Shown here: positions 7,847 through 17,000 of the stretch, one piece after another
Position numbering within the stretch: position 1 is the stretch's first letter
How the letters are laid out: each line of letters starts with the position of its first letter
Source of the DNA: JAGOTP01 sp964582475
GTDB lineage: Bacteria; Patescibacteriota; Patescibacteriia; 2-12-FULL-60-25
Reading direction: 5' to 3'
NCBI GenBank assembly: GCA_964582475.1
Contig: CAZOQS010000005.1
Span: forward strand, 8,586-72,585
DNA length: 64,000 nucleotides
The notes under the pieces: generated by a model
Seen by the model: only the letters and a program-made list of their open reading frames with translations
Told to the model about the DNA's origin: nothing
Databases searched by the model: none
Translations under genes and position numbers: made by a program

Positions 7847-8764
7847 TTATTTCGCCTTCGCTGCTCGACCACGCGTCCATGCATCCCACGTCACGAGCAA
7901 TGGGGAAGCGAAGAAAATGGACGAGTAGGTCCCAATCGCGATCCCGATGATCAGTGCTAACGTGAAGTCATGCAAGCTCGATCCTCCAAAGAAGAAGATT
8001 GCGAACAGCGTGAGGAGCGTTGTGACCGACGTGTTGAACGAGCGTAATGCTGTCTGACGAATCGAGAGGTCTACCACCGAGGCAAACGTTCCTGAGGTCT
8101 TTTGCAGGTTCTCACGCAAGCGATCCATCACCACGATGGTATCCGTAATCGAATAGCCCATAATCGTCAGAATTGCCGCGATGAAGGGGGTTCCGATTTC
8201 AATTCCGTAGAAGTGTCCCAAGAAGGCAAAGACACCAAGCGGAACAATCACGTCATGGAAGGCAGCGAGAAGCGTCACAACGCCGTACTTCCAAGATTTA
8301 ATCGGAAATGAGACCTTTCGGAAAGCGTAGGCGATGTAGGCCAAAATCGCGAGGAAGATGACGAGCAATCCCTGAACGGATTTCTTACGCAACTCCTCTC
8401 CAAGGACAGGACCGATCGCGTCGAAACGCTGCTCGACGGCATCCGGATATTTCGCAATCAACTGGCCCACAACGGCTCGTGATTCCGCCCCATCCAAGCT
8501 CCGCAAACGGAACTGAAGGTCAGTCTCACCAACAGGCTGCGCAACTACCGACCCTACTTCAATATTTGGCGTTTTTTGGATCTCCGCCGCGGCTTCCGCC
8601 GGAGCTGGACGATTCTTGAAGCTCATCACGAGCAACGATCCTCCCGTGAATTCAATTCCTTGGCGCAATCCCCAGACCGCGAGTGCCGCGATCGAGGCTG
8701 CGATCAAAATACCAGACAGGGTGAACCAAACGGCGCGCAGCGAAACAACGGAAAATGGTTTCAT
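7847..8764 (-). CDS. secF: Protein translocase subunit SecF
   Basis: An RND-type membrane protein that works with SecD to complete Sec-dependent export using the proton gradient. The 305-residue length and layout (one N-terminal helix, a periplasmic-side domain to about residue 120, then five helices) are standard. Family marks include EFTGGSLLVMSF near residue 38 and the membrane segment MGYSITDTIVVMDRLREN. It starts 6 bases after secD ends and is the last gene before a strong terminator. Confidence 0.96.
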   Translation of the reverse strand: MKPFSVVSLRAVWFTLSGILIAASIAALAVWGLRQGIEFTGGSLLVMSFKNRPAPAEAAAEIQKTPNIEVGSVVAQPVGETDLQFRLRSLDGAESRAVVGQLIAKYPDAVEQRFDAIGPVLGEELRKKSVQGLLVIFLAILAYIAYAFRKVSFPIKSWKYGVVTLLAAFHDVIVPLGVFAFLGHFYGIEIGTPFIAAILTIMGYSITDTIVVMDRLRENLQKTSGTFASVVDLSIRQTALRSFNTSVTTLLTLFAIFFFGGSSLHDFTLALIIGIAIGTYSSIFFASPLLVTWDAWTRGRAAKAK

Positions 8765-8770
8765 AGGAGA

Positions 8771-10819
8771 TTAGGCGAGATTTCGTGGCTTGAGAAAGCC
8801 CCAGGTGAAGCGTTTCAGCGGCGTATGGGCGAGGAAACGAAGAATGGTACGCGTTGAGACAATGGCCGTGAACAAGGAGAGGAGCGTACCAATCGCAAGC
8901 GTGAGAGCAAACCCACGAATAGCGGACGAGGAGAATCCATACAGAACCGCACACGAGATCAAAATTGTTACGTGCCCATCACGAATAGACGGCCAGGCAC
9001 GACGGAATGACTCTTCAAACGCATCGAGCATCCCCTTTCCACTGCGCCACTCTTCTTTCAAGCGCTCGAAAATCAAGACGTTTGCATCAACCGCGATCCC
9101 CATCGAAAGGATGAACCCTGCGATACCCGCCAACGTCAGCGTCACCGGAATCAACTTGAAGATGGAGGCGGAGAGCGCTGCATACAGCACAAGTGCAACG
9201 ACCGACACGACACCTGGGAGGCGATACACGAAGATCATGAAGATCGCGACCAGGAGGAACCCCGCCAACCCCGCCTGCAGCGACTTTGTCAGCGAGTCCG
9301 CACCGAGCGTTGGACCAACTGTTTGCTGCGCGATGAGCTTAATTGGCACTGGCAACGCCCCTGCCTGCAAACGTCGAGCCAACAATTTTGCTTCGTTAAT
9401 GTTGTAGGAACCGGTAATCACGGCCCGACCACCGATGATTTCATTCTGAACGGTTGGCTCGGACAACGATTCGCCGTCCAAGAAAATAGCGACCGGTTTT
9501 CCGATATTCTTCTTCGTGAGTTCCGCAAATAAGCGGGACCCTTCATCGTCGAATTGGAGGGAAACCTGTGGCGCGCGGGTCTGTGGATCAAACTCGATCC
9601 GGGCCGATTCCAACTGCTTTCCCGTAAGCTTGGTATCTTTCCACTGTGTCTGTGGGGGAACAATGTCCTCCTTCAGCAATTTCTTGTTTTCGATCAAGCG
9701 TACGCGAACATCTTTCTGTGCACGCTCCGCTTCTTTCAAAATTAAGTGGAAGCCGAACGGGGTCTCGACCACATCCGAAATCGTTCCGTTCGCCTGCGCG
9801 AAGACAACCGCATCAATTTCGGCGAGTTTTTCCTCTGGAGCAAACCACCCAAGATCTCCACCCGTCTGACTCGCGCCTGGCTCTTGAGAGTTCTGCTTGG
9901 CGAGTTCCGCAAAATTTTGAGCCGTTGAAGTCGCTTTTAACTGCTCAATCTTGGCACGAGCATCTACCTTGCTCATCGTCGAAAGACCCGTCACCTGAGC
10001 TTCTGAATGACTGATCAAGATATGACGCGCCTTCACTTCTGTTTTACCCGTATCCTTCGATTCTTCGACCTTCACCGCTGCAAACGAACCCACGCGCTCG
10101 ATCACCGTTGGATGAATCGTACCTGCAGCTGTGTCGTTCACTTCTTTTGCGATGTCCGCGTAGTCGGGACGAGCGCTCAAGAATCCCAGATCCCCTCTCG
10201 TTGAGGAAACAGTTCCAACAGTTGACTGCGCAGCGAGCGCGGCAAAGTCTGCGCCTGGCTTCTGCGCTTCCGTCAAAAGGGACTGTGTCAGATCAAACGC
10301 CTGTTGATTCTGATTCGTAATACGCGTCTCTTCTTCTGCTGTCAGTTCACGCGCCGTCTCTGGGTTCAACTCTTTGAACTCAAGAATTGGCGTTTCTCCA
10401 ATCAGCTTAATCGCTTCAGACACATCTTTCACTCCAGCAAGTTCAACCACGATGCGCCAGGCGGAACCCGCTTGGATGGTTTGAATCAATGGCTCTGAAA
10501 CCCCGATCGCATTCACACGACGCTCAATCACATCGCGAGCACCGTTCACCGCCTCGCGACGATCCGCTTGCTCAATCCGATCGACGTCCGCTTCGTATTC
10601 CAGGCGTGTTCCCCCTTCAAGATCAAGACCTAACACGAATGGAAGGTTGATGGTTGGCATGGGACTTCCAACGATCTTCCCCACCTGACCCAACGCCCAG
10701 TTCAATGGACGTGGGTAGGCAAGCGTCGCTCCTACCAAGAACAAGACTAACAACCAACCAGCACGACGCTTTGCGGTCACAGGTGACACGCGAGAAGCAC
10801 TACGAGGAGATTCGCTCAT
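8771..10819 (-). CDS. secD: Protein translocase subunit SecD with an inserted parvulin (PpiC) domain
   Basis: SecD drives late steps of Sec export together with SecF. The ends are ordinary SecD: an N-terminal helix (residues 21-37), GLDLEGGTRLEYE near 64, and a C-terminal six-helix RND region with LSMGIAVDANVLIFERLKEE. Between them, in the first extracytoplasmic domain, lies an insertion. Residues about 261-369 read as a PpiC/parvulin peptidyl-prolyl isomerase (VKARHILISH, FAELAKQNSQ, TGGDLGWFAPE, TPFGFHLILKEAER). Residues about 178-255 look like a second, degenerate parvulin-like half (DFAALAAQS, TRGDLGFLS, ERVGSFAAVKVEE). At 682 residues it is longer than simple SecD proteins by roughly the size of the insert. 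It would place a proline isomerase directly at the exit of the translocon. The upstream neighbour is yidC (14-base gap). Confidence 0.95.
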   Translation of the reverse strand: MSESPRSASRVSPVTAKRRAGWLLVLFLVGATLAYPRPLNWALGQVGKIVGSPMPTINLPFVLGLDLEGGTRLEYEADVDRIEQADRREAVNGARDVIERRVNAIGVSEPLIQTIQAGSAWRIVVELAGVKDVSEAIKLIGETPILEFKELNPETARELTAEEETRITNQNQQAFDLTQSLLTEAQKPGADFAALAAQSTVGTVSSTRGDLGFLSARPDYADIAKEVNDTAAGTIHPTVIERVGSFAAVKVEESKDTGKTEVKARHILISHSEAQVTGLSTMSKVDARAKIEQLKATSTAQNFAELAKQNSQEPGASQTGGDLGWFAPEEKLAEIDAVVFAQANGTISDVVETPFGFHLILKEAERAQKDVRVRLIENKKLLKEDIVPPQTQWKDTKLTGKQLESARIEFDPQTRAPQVSLQFDDEGSRLFAELTKKNIGKPVAIFLDGESLSEPTVQNEIIGGRAVITGSYNINEAKLLARRLQAGALPVPIKLIAQQTVGPTLGADSLTKSLQAGLAGFLLVAIFMIFVYRLPGVVSVVALVLYAALSASIFKLIPVTLTLAGIAGFILSMGIAVDANVLIFERLKEEWRSGKGMLDAFEESFRRAWPSIRDGHVTILISCAVLYGFSSSAIRGFALTLAIGTLLSLFTAIVSTRTILRFLAHTPLKRFTWGFLKPRNLA

Positions 10820-10833
10820 AAATAGAAGAAATT

Positions 10834-11637
10834 TTATTGTTGGGCAGAGTCTAGCGGTGGCGTTTGATCACGTCCAGAGAGTTGTGGAACCATGCGGGGT
10901 GGCAAACGACGCAACAAAATCGCCTGTTGCGCAACCGTTAACAAGCTCATGGTGAGCCAGTAGAGGGTTAATCCACCTGGGAGAGAGAAGCCAATCACCG
11001 CTGTCACGATCGGCATGAGGTACAACATCTGCTTGTTCATCATGGCCGCCATTCCTTCATCCTTCGCCCCTGGAGACTTCTCGACTTCTACCGGAGGAGC
11101 CGTGATCGTCGCCGCAGGCGGCTTCATCAACTGCTTCCCCTGCCAGAACTGGACGGCCGCTGCCAAAATCGCAAGCACCGGACTTGGATTCGACAGATCA
11201 ATCAGCCCCAAGAACATCGTATTCACCGTCTGCGGATTTGGGACAAACGAATAGAGCAACGTGAGCGTTGTTCCAGCCAACCCCAGCGACAAGGCGCGGT
11301 ACAGCGCGATAAACACCGGTAACTGGACGATAAGCGGAAGACACGAGGCAGCTGGGTTCACTTTCTCTTTGGCGTAGAGCGCCATGAGTTCTTTTGCCTG
11401 CGCTTCTTTGTCGTCCTTCAAGCGCTTCCGAATTTCTTCGATGCGCGGCTGGATCTCCTGCATCGCGCGCTGTTGTTTAATCTGCTTCGCTGTGAACGGG
11501 TACAAGATGATCTTGATCAAGATCGTCAGGACGATAATCGCGATCCCAAATTCTTGGCCCGGGATAACGGAGTACAACCAGATCAAGAGGTTCAAGATCG
11601 GTTGAAGGAAAATAGCGGTATACAGCTGAGAGAACAT
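10834..11637 (-). CDS. yidC: Membrane protein insertase YidC/Oxa1
   Basis: YidC inserts membrane proteins with or without SecYEG. The 267-residue product is the short form without the large periplasmic domain, as in Gram-positive-type and Patescibacteria proteins. It shows the Oxa1 layout: first helix FGIAIIVLTILIKIILYPF containing the conserved arginine-region equivalent, a cytoplasmic charged hairpin (QQRAMQEIQPRIEEIRKR), and the membrane segments CLPLIVQLPVFIALYRAL and LYWLTMSLLTVAQQAIL. It lies between nusA (25 bases) and secD (14 bases) in the same operon. Confidence 0.95.
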   Translation of the reverse strand: MFSQLYTAIFLQPILNLLIWLYSVIPGQEFGIAIIVLTILIKIILYPFTAKQIKQQRAMQEIQPRIEEIRKRLKDDKEAQAKELMALYAKEKVNPAASCLPLIVQLPVFIALYRALSLGLAGTTLTLLYSFVPNPQTVNTMFLGLIDLSNPSPVLAILAAAVQFWQGKQLMKPPAATITAPPVEVEKSPGAKDEGMAAMMNKQMLYLMPIVTAVIGFSLPGGLTLYWLTMSLLTVAQQAILLRRLPPRMVPQLSGRDQTPPLDSAQQ

Positions 11638-11662
11638 ACGACGGAAGGGTCAAAGAGAAAAA

Positions 11663-12994
11663 CTAGGCTGCGTCTTGAGTGGCTGATTTGAGCTCTGTGT
11701 CAGTTTCATTGGCTTCGGCGGCTGTCTCTGGGATATCTTCATCGGTTGGCACGACGACCGCTGGGTCTACAATTTCTCCCTGAGTCGAGTCGGCTACCAC
11801 TTTTCCACCCTGTTCGACGATCGTGATCTTCCAGCTTGTGAGCTTGGCCGCCAAACGCACGTTCTGACCACCTTTTCCGATGGCGAGCGACAACTGGTCA
11901 GGCTTCACCTGCACTACTGCCAAATGCTCTTCGTCACGCAACTCCACTTCCTCAACCTTCGCTGGGGACAAAGCAGCAGCAATAAACTTAGCCGCGTCTT
12001 CGTGCCATTCGATGATATCCACCTTCTCTCCGGCTAATTCACGGATGATGGTCTGAATACGCGTGCCACGCTGGCCAATACACGAACCGATTGGGTCGAT
12101 CGCGTCATCGCTCGTCGTAACAGCAACCTTGGTACGGCTGCCGGCTTCACGCGCAATTTCTTTCATCTCAACCGTGCCATTCAAAATTTCTGGAATTTCT
12201 TGGGCAAACAACGCACCAACCAAAGCCGGAGCGGAACGTGTCAGACGGATTTCTGGACCACGGGTCGACATCGTCACTTCGCGCAACAAGGCCTTGATAC
12301 GCGTTCCTGGGAAATAGCGCTCTGTTTCAATCTGATCTTCTGGCAAAAGCACACCCGTCGCACGGCCAAGATCGATCAACACCACACGCCCTTCACGGCG
12401 CTGGACCGTTACGTTCATCAATTCCCCTTCACGCCCTTTGAAGTCGTTGAAGATCACGCCGCGCTCCGCTTCGCGCAGTTTCTGCAAAATAACCTGCTTG
12501 GCGGTCTGAGCAGCCATGCGACCGAACGCCGCAGGCACGGTCAATTCAACGCGCAACTCTTCGCCGACACGTGAATCGGTCTTGATATCGCGCGCATCGG
12601 ACAACATGACCATGATCTTTGGGTTGAACTTGAATTCATCCCCTGTCACGACATCCACAGGTGTGACCGTCACCTCCGGTTCAGGTGCACGATCACGACC
12701 GCGCTCTTCACGCTCCTTCTTTTTTGGAGCGTGCGCCGCGTCAAAGCGTTCAAAATACCCTTCATCGAGTTTCATGTCCTCTACCACCTGTTTTACATCA
12801 AATACCCGGATTCCCCCGGTCATGCCATCGTATTTCTCTGGATCAAATTCGACCTGGATGTTCTGGTTTTTGTTTCCAAAATCCTTGCGATACGCCGCAG
12901 ACAGAGCGGTCGCAACGGTCTCGAGGACCGATTCGTACGGGATGTTCTTTTCATCCGCGATCTGACGCATTGCTTGAGAAATAGGGCTAGCCAT
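11663..12994 (-). CDS. nusA: Transcription factor NusA
   Basis: NusA binds RNA polymerase and modulates pausing, termination and antitermination. The 443 residues contain the N-terminal polymerase-binding domain (begins MASPISQAMRQIADEK), an S1 domain around residues 165-235, and two KH domains with the GXXG loops IGQRGTR and IGKGGQN. The N-terminal domain contains a charged, probably flexible stretch (KKKEREERGRDRAPEPE) near residues 90-106. The acidic C-terminal repeats of E. coli NusA are absent; the tail is a short Glu/Thr/Ala-rich stretch. It opens the operon nusA-yidC-secD-secF. The mRNA leader begins with a hairpin and a U-run (see the regulatory entry). Confidence 0.95.
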   Translation of the reverse strand: MASPISQAMRQIADEKNIPYESVLETVATALSAAYRKDFGNKNQNIQVEFDPEKYDGMTGGIRVFDVKQVVEDMKLDEGYFERFDAAHAPKKKEREERGRDRAPEPEVTVTPVDVVTGDEFKFNPKIMVMLSDARDIKTDSRVGEELRVELTVPAAFGRMAAQTAKQVILQKLREAERGVIFNDFKGREGELMNVTVQRREGRVVLIDLGRATGVLLPEDQIETERYFPGTRIKALLREVTMSTRGPEIRLTRSAPALVGALFAQEIPEILNGTVEMKEIAREAGSRTKVAVTTSDDAIDPIGSCIGQRGTRIQTIIRELAGEKVDIIEWHEDAAKFIAAALSPAKVEEVELRDEEHLAVVQVKPDQLSLAIGKGGQNVRLAAKLTSWKITIVEQGGKVVADSTQGEIVDPAVVVPTDEDIPETAAEANETDTELKSATQDAA

Positions 12995-13037
12995 AGAGAA
13001 TTGTAGAATCTAGTTAAATTGTAGGTCTAAACGTAGT

Positions 13038-13073
13038 GAAAAAAGTGACTCGCTTCCCAACCGGAAACGAGTC
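13038..13073 (-). terminator. Terminator-like hairpin in the nusA leader
   Basis: Minus-strand hairpin with GACTCG and CGAGTC arms (13068-13073 and 13047-13052), partly paired inner bases, and a run of six Ts at 13039-13044. It sits directly behind the predicted promoter and about 45 bases ahead of the nusA ATG, so it terminates no gene in the window. It may be an attenuator for nusA or a 5' protective hairpin. Confidence 0.55.
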
Positions 13074-13085
13074 AACTCGAGCCTT

Positions 13086-13114
13086 AGTATGGGGAAAAGA
13101 CCCGGAAAAGTCAA
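13086..13114 (-). promoter_or_regulatory. Probable promoter of nusA-yidC-secD-secF
   Basis: On the minus strand a TTGACT box (13109-13114) is separated by 17 bases from a CATACT box (13086-13091), a good match to a housekeeping sigma promoter. Transcription would begin near 13079, about 85 bases before the nusA start codon. Confidence 0.6.
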
Positions 13115-13144
13115 AGACAAACCCTCTCAGACAAGCCTTCAATA

Positions 13145-13173
13145 TTGACAAAAGTCCCTATATTTGATTACAT
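13145..13173 (+). promoter_or_regulatory. Possible promoter for the G+C-rich lipoprotein gene
   Basis: Plus-strand TTGACA (13145-13150), 17 bases, then TTACAT (13168-13173). It lies in the A+T-rich part of the intergenic region, divergent from the nusA promoter. Transcription from here would give a leader of about 230 bases before the lipoprotein ATG. Confidence 0.45.
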
Positions 13174-13408
13174 ACGCCGTTCTGTGGTACTTTTGAATTG
13201 CCGAGAGCATGCGCTTTGTCGCGTCCTCGTTGCCCTTTCCCGACAATTGAATACCTTACTTTAACGCCTTTCTGTTTTGACTCTGAGTCGTTTCCTCGAT
13301 TCGACTCAGTGTCCTCAACCGACCTCTCCGCGCGTGACTAGGCCTCGTGCCGACTCACAGCGCGTTCGTCCCAGGACAGTCCCAACGACCCACCCAGGAG
13401 GCCTCGCG
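13174..13408 (+). other. Long leader and composition boundary ahead of the lipoprotein gene
   Basis: No gene is evident here. The base composition changes from mixed to strongly G+C-rich at about 13280-13310. At that boundary lies an inverted repeat, CTGAGTCG (13283-13290) / CGACTCAG (13302-13309). The rest is a G+C-rich stretch ending in a consensus AGGAGG ribosome binding site (13396-13401). The boundary may mark the edge of an imported segment. Confidence 0.5.
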
Positions 13409-13951
13409 ATGAAGAAGATCCGTTTGTTCGCCACCCTCGCGGCCCTCATGGGCGCGTGCGGCGGCAACCCCCCGAACCAGAGCGACACGTCGGTGACCCC
13501 GGCTCCGGACAGCGGTACCCCCGCTCCCGACGCCGGCCAGTCCGACTCCCCCACCCTGGTGGACGCGGCCGTCGACACCGACGCGCCCGTGGTCCCCGCG
13601 GACAGCCCCGTCGTGACGAACGACGCTCCGCCCTCCGAGTGCTGGAGCCAGGCCTGCGGAAGGCAGGACATCTACCGCATGAACGGGACCCACAACGACG
13701 ACGTGTCGCTGTCCTGCGACATGATGGGTCAGCGGATCAGCCTCTCACCGGCCGGACTCGGCTGCATCGCGAGCTGCCACGGTGACACGTGCTCCTGCGA
13801 GCTGGACGACACGGACGGCATCTCGGTGCAGGTCCGGAACGTTCGCCAGAGCGACGGAAACTGCGGATCGACCTCCCAGCTCAGCTACACGCAGAACGGG
13901 ACGCCGATGACGCCCAGCAGTTCGGACGTCGACCGCTTCATCAAGCGGTAA
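13409..13951 (+). CDS. Small G+C-rich lipoprotein of Myxococcota-like style, probably imported
   Basis: A 180-residue secreted lipoprotein of unknown function. The start is fixed by a consensus AGGAGG seven bases ahead of the ATG. Residues 1-16 are a lipoprotein signal with lipobox LMGAC and C17 as the acylated residue. A linker of about 50 residues is almost entirely Asp, Pro, Thr, Ala, Val and Ser (for example SGTPAPDAG). The C-terminal domain of about 100 residues holds eight cysteines, several in CIASCHGDTCSC, likely forming disulfides outside the cell. Codon third positions are nearly all G or C, unlike neighbours on either side. Such Asp/Pro-rich linkers behind a lipobox are typical of Myxococcota lipoproteins. 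It has its own terminator. Transfer is inferred from composition and style; a chimeric assembly is the alternative. Confidence 0.8.
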   Translation: MKKIRLFATLAALMGACGGNPPNQSDTSVTPAPDSGTPAPDAGQSDSPTLVDAAVDTDAPVVPADSPVVTNDAPPSECWSQACGRQDIYRMNGTHNDDVSLSCDMMGQRISLSPAGLGCIASCHGDTCSCELDDTDGISVQVRNVRQSDGNCGSTSQLSYTQNGTPMTPSSSDVDRFIKR

Positions 13952-13975
13952 GAGAACACGGACAGAAAGGTCAGA

Positions 13976-14011
13976 CCCCCGAACGCAATGCGCGCGGGGG
14001 TTTCGACTTTT
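13976..14011 (+). terminator. Terminator of the small lipoprotein gene
   Basis: CCCCC (13976-13980) and GGGGG (13996-14000) enclose a G+C-rich loop region followed by TTTCGACTTTT. It starts 25 bases after the stop codon. Confidence 0.7.
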
Positions 14012-14040
14012 AATAATAAGTTTTTCAACAAAATATTCAA

Positions 14041-14072
14041 AAGAAAAGAGCCCATGAGGGCTCTTTTCTTTT
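14041..14072. terminator. Bidirectional terminator at the end of the giant gene
   Basis: AAAAGAGCCC (14044-14053) and GGGCTCTTTT (14058-14067) around an ATGA loop, with T-runs on both strands. It abuts the stop codon of the 11-kb minus-strand gene and also backs up the plus-strand lipoprotein terminator. Confidence 0.85.
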
Positions 14073-17000
14073 ATCTACTGCTCCTTAAGTTGATACTACC
14101 CGGGTAAACAATCCATGGCCTTAAGGAGGCATTAGCTCCGTTGGGGAAATCCACCGTACATTCGTTCTTGAACTCGTTTCTTATAACGCCAGAAAGGTTG
14201 TCTCTTATTGGCTGTGCTGATCCTGGCGGTGTGGCTGAATAACAACCTCCATTCGGATGCAGCGCGATGGGAGTGGAACCTGTTCGGTTATCCATCGGCG
14301 CGCCTCCCGGATCTCTAGCCGCGCGACATTCTCCTGTACACCAACCCCAGTTGTCTTGGACCATCACTTTTGGAGTGAAGCGACAGGTCTGGACTTGGTC
14401 GTCCCAACAGCCACCGGGGGGAGCGAGGTCCGCGATACAGCGGTCTCCAGGCGCACATCCATCAGTAGGCGTTCCGGAGTTTGCTGGGTTACAGCCACGA
14501 CTTGGATCACGTTCACAGCGATAGATCGCTGTTGGTTGACCCGGCGCCGTACGAGTGAAGCCAGTTGAGCTACAGAGTGGAAGAGACGTTGGGCCTCCAC
14601 ATGTGTAGAGGTGGGTAAACTCGAAGTAGTTTTCTTCACAGGCCTCTGGCGAGTTGCCGAACATCGTTCTGATCTGACACACGTCTTTATCCGTCCCGCC
14701 GCCCTGACACTCCTTATCTGTTGCACACTGGATATGTGACTTCTCTCGGCAGGTTCCAATCGGCATACAACTTCCGCCGCCAACCGGACAGTCATTATCC
14801 GTGTTACAAGTCAGACCAGCCGTCTCGATCTTCTGCGAGATCGCTTCTCCCACAGAGGCTCCGCGGGTGATCACACATTCTTTACGTGCTCCACAATATG
14901 GCTTGTGGTTCTTGATCTTTCCATCTGTGATCTTCTGCTGTTGATTATCTCCCCAATCGATGAGAATGGAGCGAAGAGGCATCTGGTTATGAGCTGCCCA
15001 GGCGTAGAAGCGCATCGTCGTCTTCGCTTGAGAGGACGGAACACTGACGACACCTTCAGACGAACCATTCAACGAGATCTTATTCAACCCTTGGACCGCA
15101 CACTTGCCTGGCGTTGGACAGCTCTGGATGTCAGGAGCTGCGACCATTGGAGGGCGTGGGATATAGGTCGCATTGTACGGATCAATAGTTGCTCTGTCTG
15201 CTGGTTCGTTCAAGAGATATGAGATCTTATGAAGACCGAGGGTGACGTCCGTCGGCATACGGGGAGTCACGGGCGCCCCTGGATTGATCGAGTTATCTGG
15301 ATTACGTACGTTATAGGCGATCAAACCACAGTATTCATCGCTTGGATTTGGACACAGATCTGGACGAGGAACGTACCCTTGCTCATGGGTACACATATTG
15401 TTGTCATTATTCAGATTGATCCCGGCGGCTGGGTTTACTGGACCGAGCGTGTTCCCTGCACCTGGAATGACACAACTGCTGACAGGGATCCATGGACCAT
15501 CCCCTGTACGCGTTGAGACCTGTCCGCACACATTCGCTCGCGTCTCCTCGTCAGGTGATCGCGCACCTACACAGTCCACGTTCGGCTGATCCGTTACACG
15601 TGAGGTCGAACACTCTTGACCATCCTTCAACCCCCCATCACAGACACCGGCTGTATTCGTAGCACCAGAACTTCGTCCCGGGATAACACAGGCACCAATC
15701 ACGTATCCTGGTCGAATGTTCGCTGGTGGACCTCCTGAGATTGGGATACCCGGGGCACTCACGGACGGCGGGAAGACAATGTCTACGCGCTCTGCTCCAG
15801 GGTATCTGACCGGCGCATTCGCATACGGCCATGGAACGAGCTGGTTCTCTGGGCTGGTTGGACCTCCTCCACCTGGATACCACATCGCACACGCCCACAT
15901 ACCACCCGTTCCTCGATCCCCACCCGCGGAAACAAGGCCGCGGCACTGAGCGTCGGTCGGAGGCGTACGCCCAGCTTGGCGCGCATAGTTCTGCCAAGCG
16001 GAACAAGGGACCGCTACATAATCTCTACAATTGTTTGTCCGCACGATCGAAGCAGCGCCGATCGAAATATTACTACCTGCATTGAACGTCGCTGACCAGA
16101 AGTTGCTTTGTGCAAACCAACATTCCGTATCCTGCGTACATTGACCATACGCGTAGCTACCCGATAATGGATCGATATCGAAGGCTGGTTGGGTAAAGGT
16201 ACTCGTCGCTGTGCGGATTGTATATTCAGGAACGCTCACACGACACCGTCCAGGGTTGGTAGCTGAAACAGGAGAAGCGTTACGAGAAACACAGCTCGCC
16301 TGCATGCGACGATTTCCTGCCGCTCTTATTTCTATAACGCTTGAAACATCTCCTGGACGTGGGGCGCCGCTATCCTGAGCAATTTGAAGGTTATTCACGA
16401 TACGCTCAGGACATTCTTCGCTGCCAACAATCACCCCGTCTTGATCAGTTGGACGTGTACACTTTGCGCCTTGAATACGGTTGTCCCAGACTAACCCACC
16501 GTATTCTCTATGCAATGGGTGCTCAGCCTCACGCAGCAGGGAGGCTGGTGTGGAAGCGCAGCGGAAAGCCCCGGCAGCTGCAGCCGTCGCCTCATCAACC
16601 GTTCTCGCACCATCACTCCAGAGAGCCCCTACACGATTCCAACCACGGCTCGTCATACATGGCAGCTGACGCAATTGAATTCCACCTTCGGGAGAAATCT
16701 GAATCGGTGCTGTATGACAAACCTCCGGGTCGCTTGAAGGACAGGTGACGTTCGCATTCAATCCAGACAGTCCGTTACAGCGACGTGCTGAGAGGTCAGA
16801 TGCACCAGACAACGCTACACGATTCACATTACACACCCCATTCAAGCTACATTTTGGCGAAGTCCCTACGCCATTAACGACAACTGGTGTACAGGCCTTT
16901 CCTTTGTTTGGCCCATCCCCCAAACAAGCCGTATCGCCATTTTTTACCTGACTCTCGTAGAAGTTATAGATACGATATACGCGCGCGAAGATATTCGTCA

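Noticed and set aside
13315..13693. Two minus-strand frames opposite the small lipoprotein gene
   Set aside because: They are shadows of the G+C-rich plus-strand gene, which has the ribosome binding site, lipobox and terminator.
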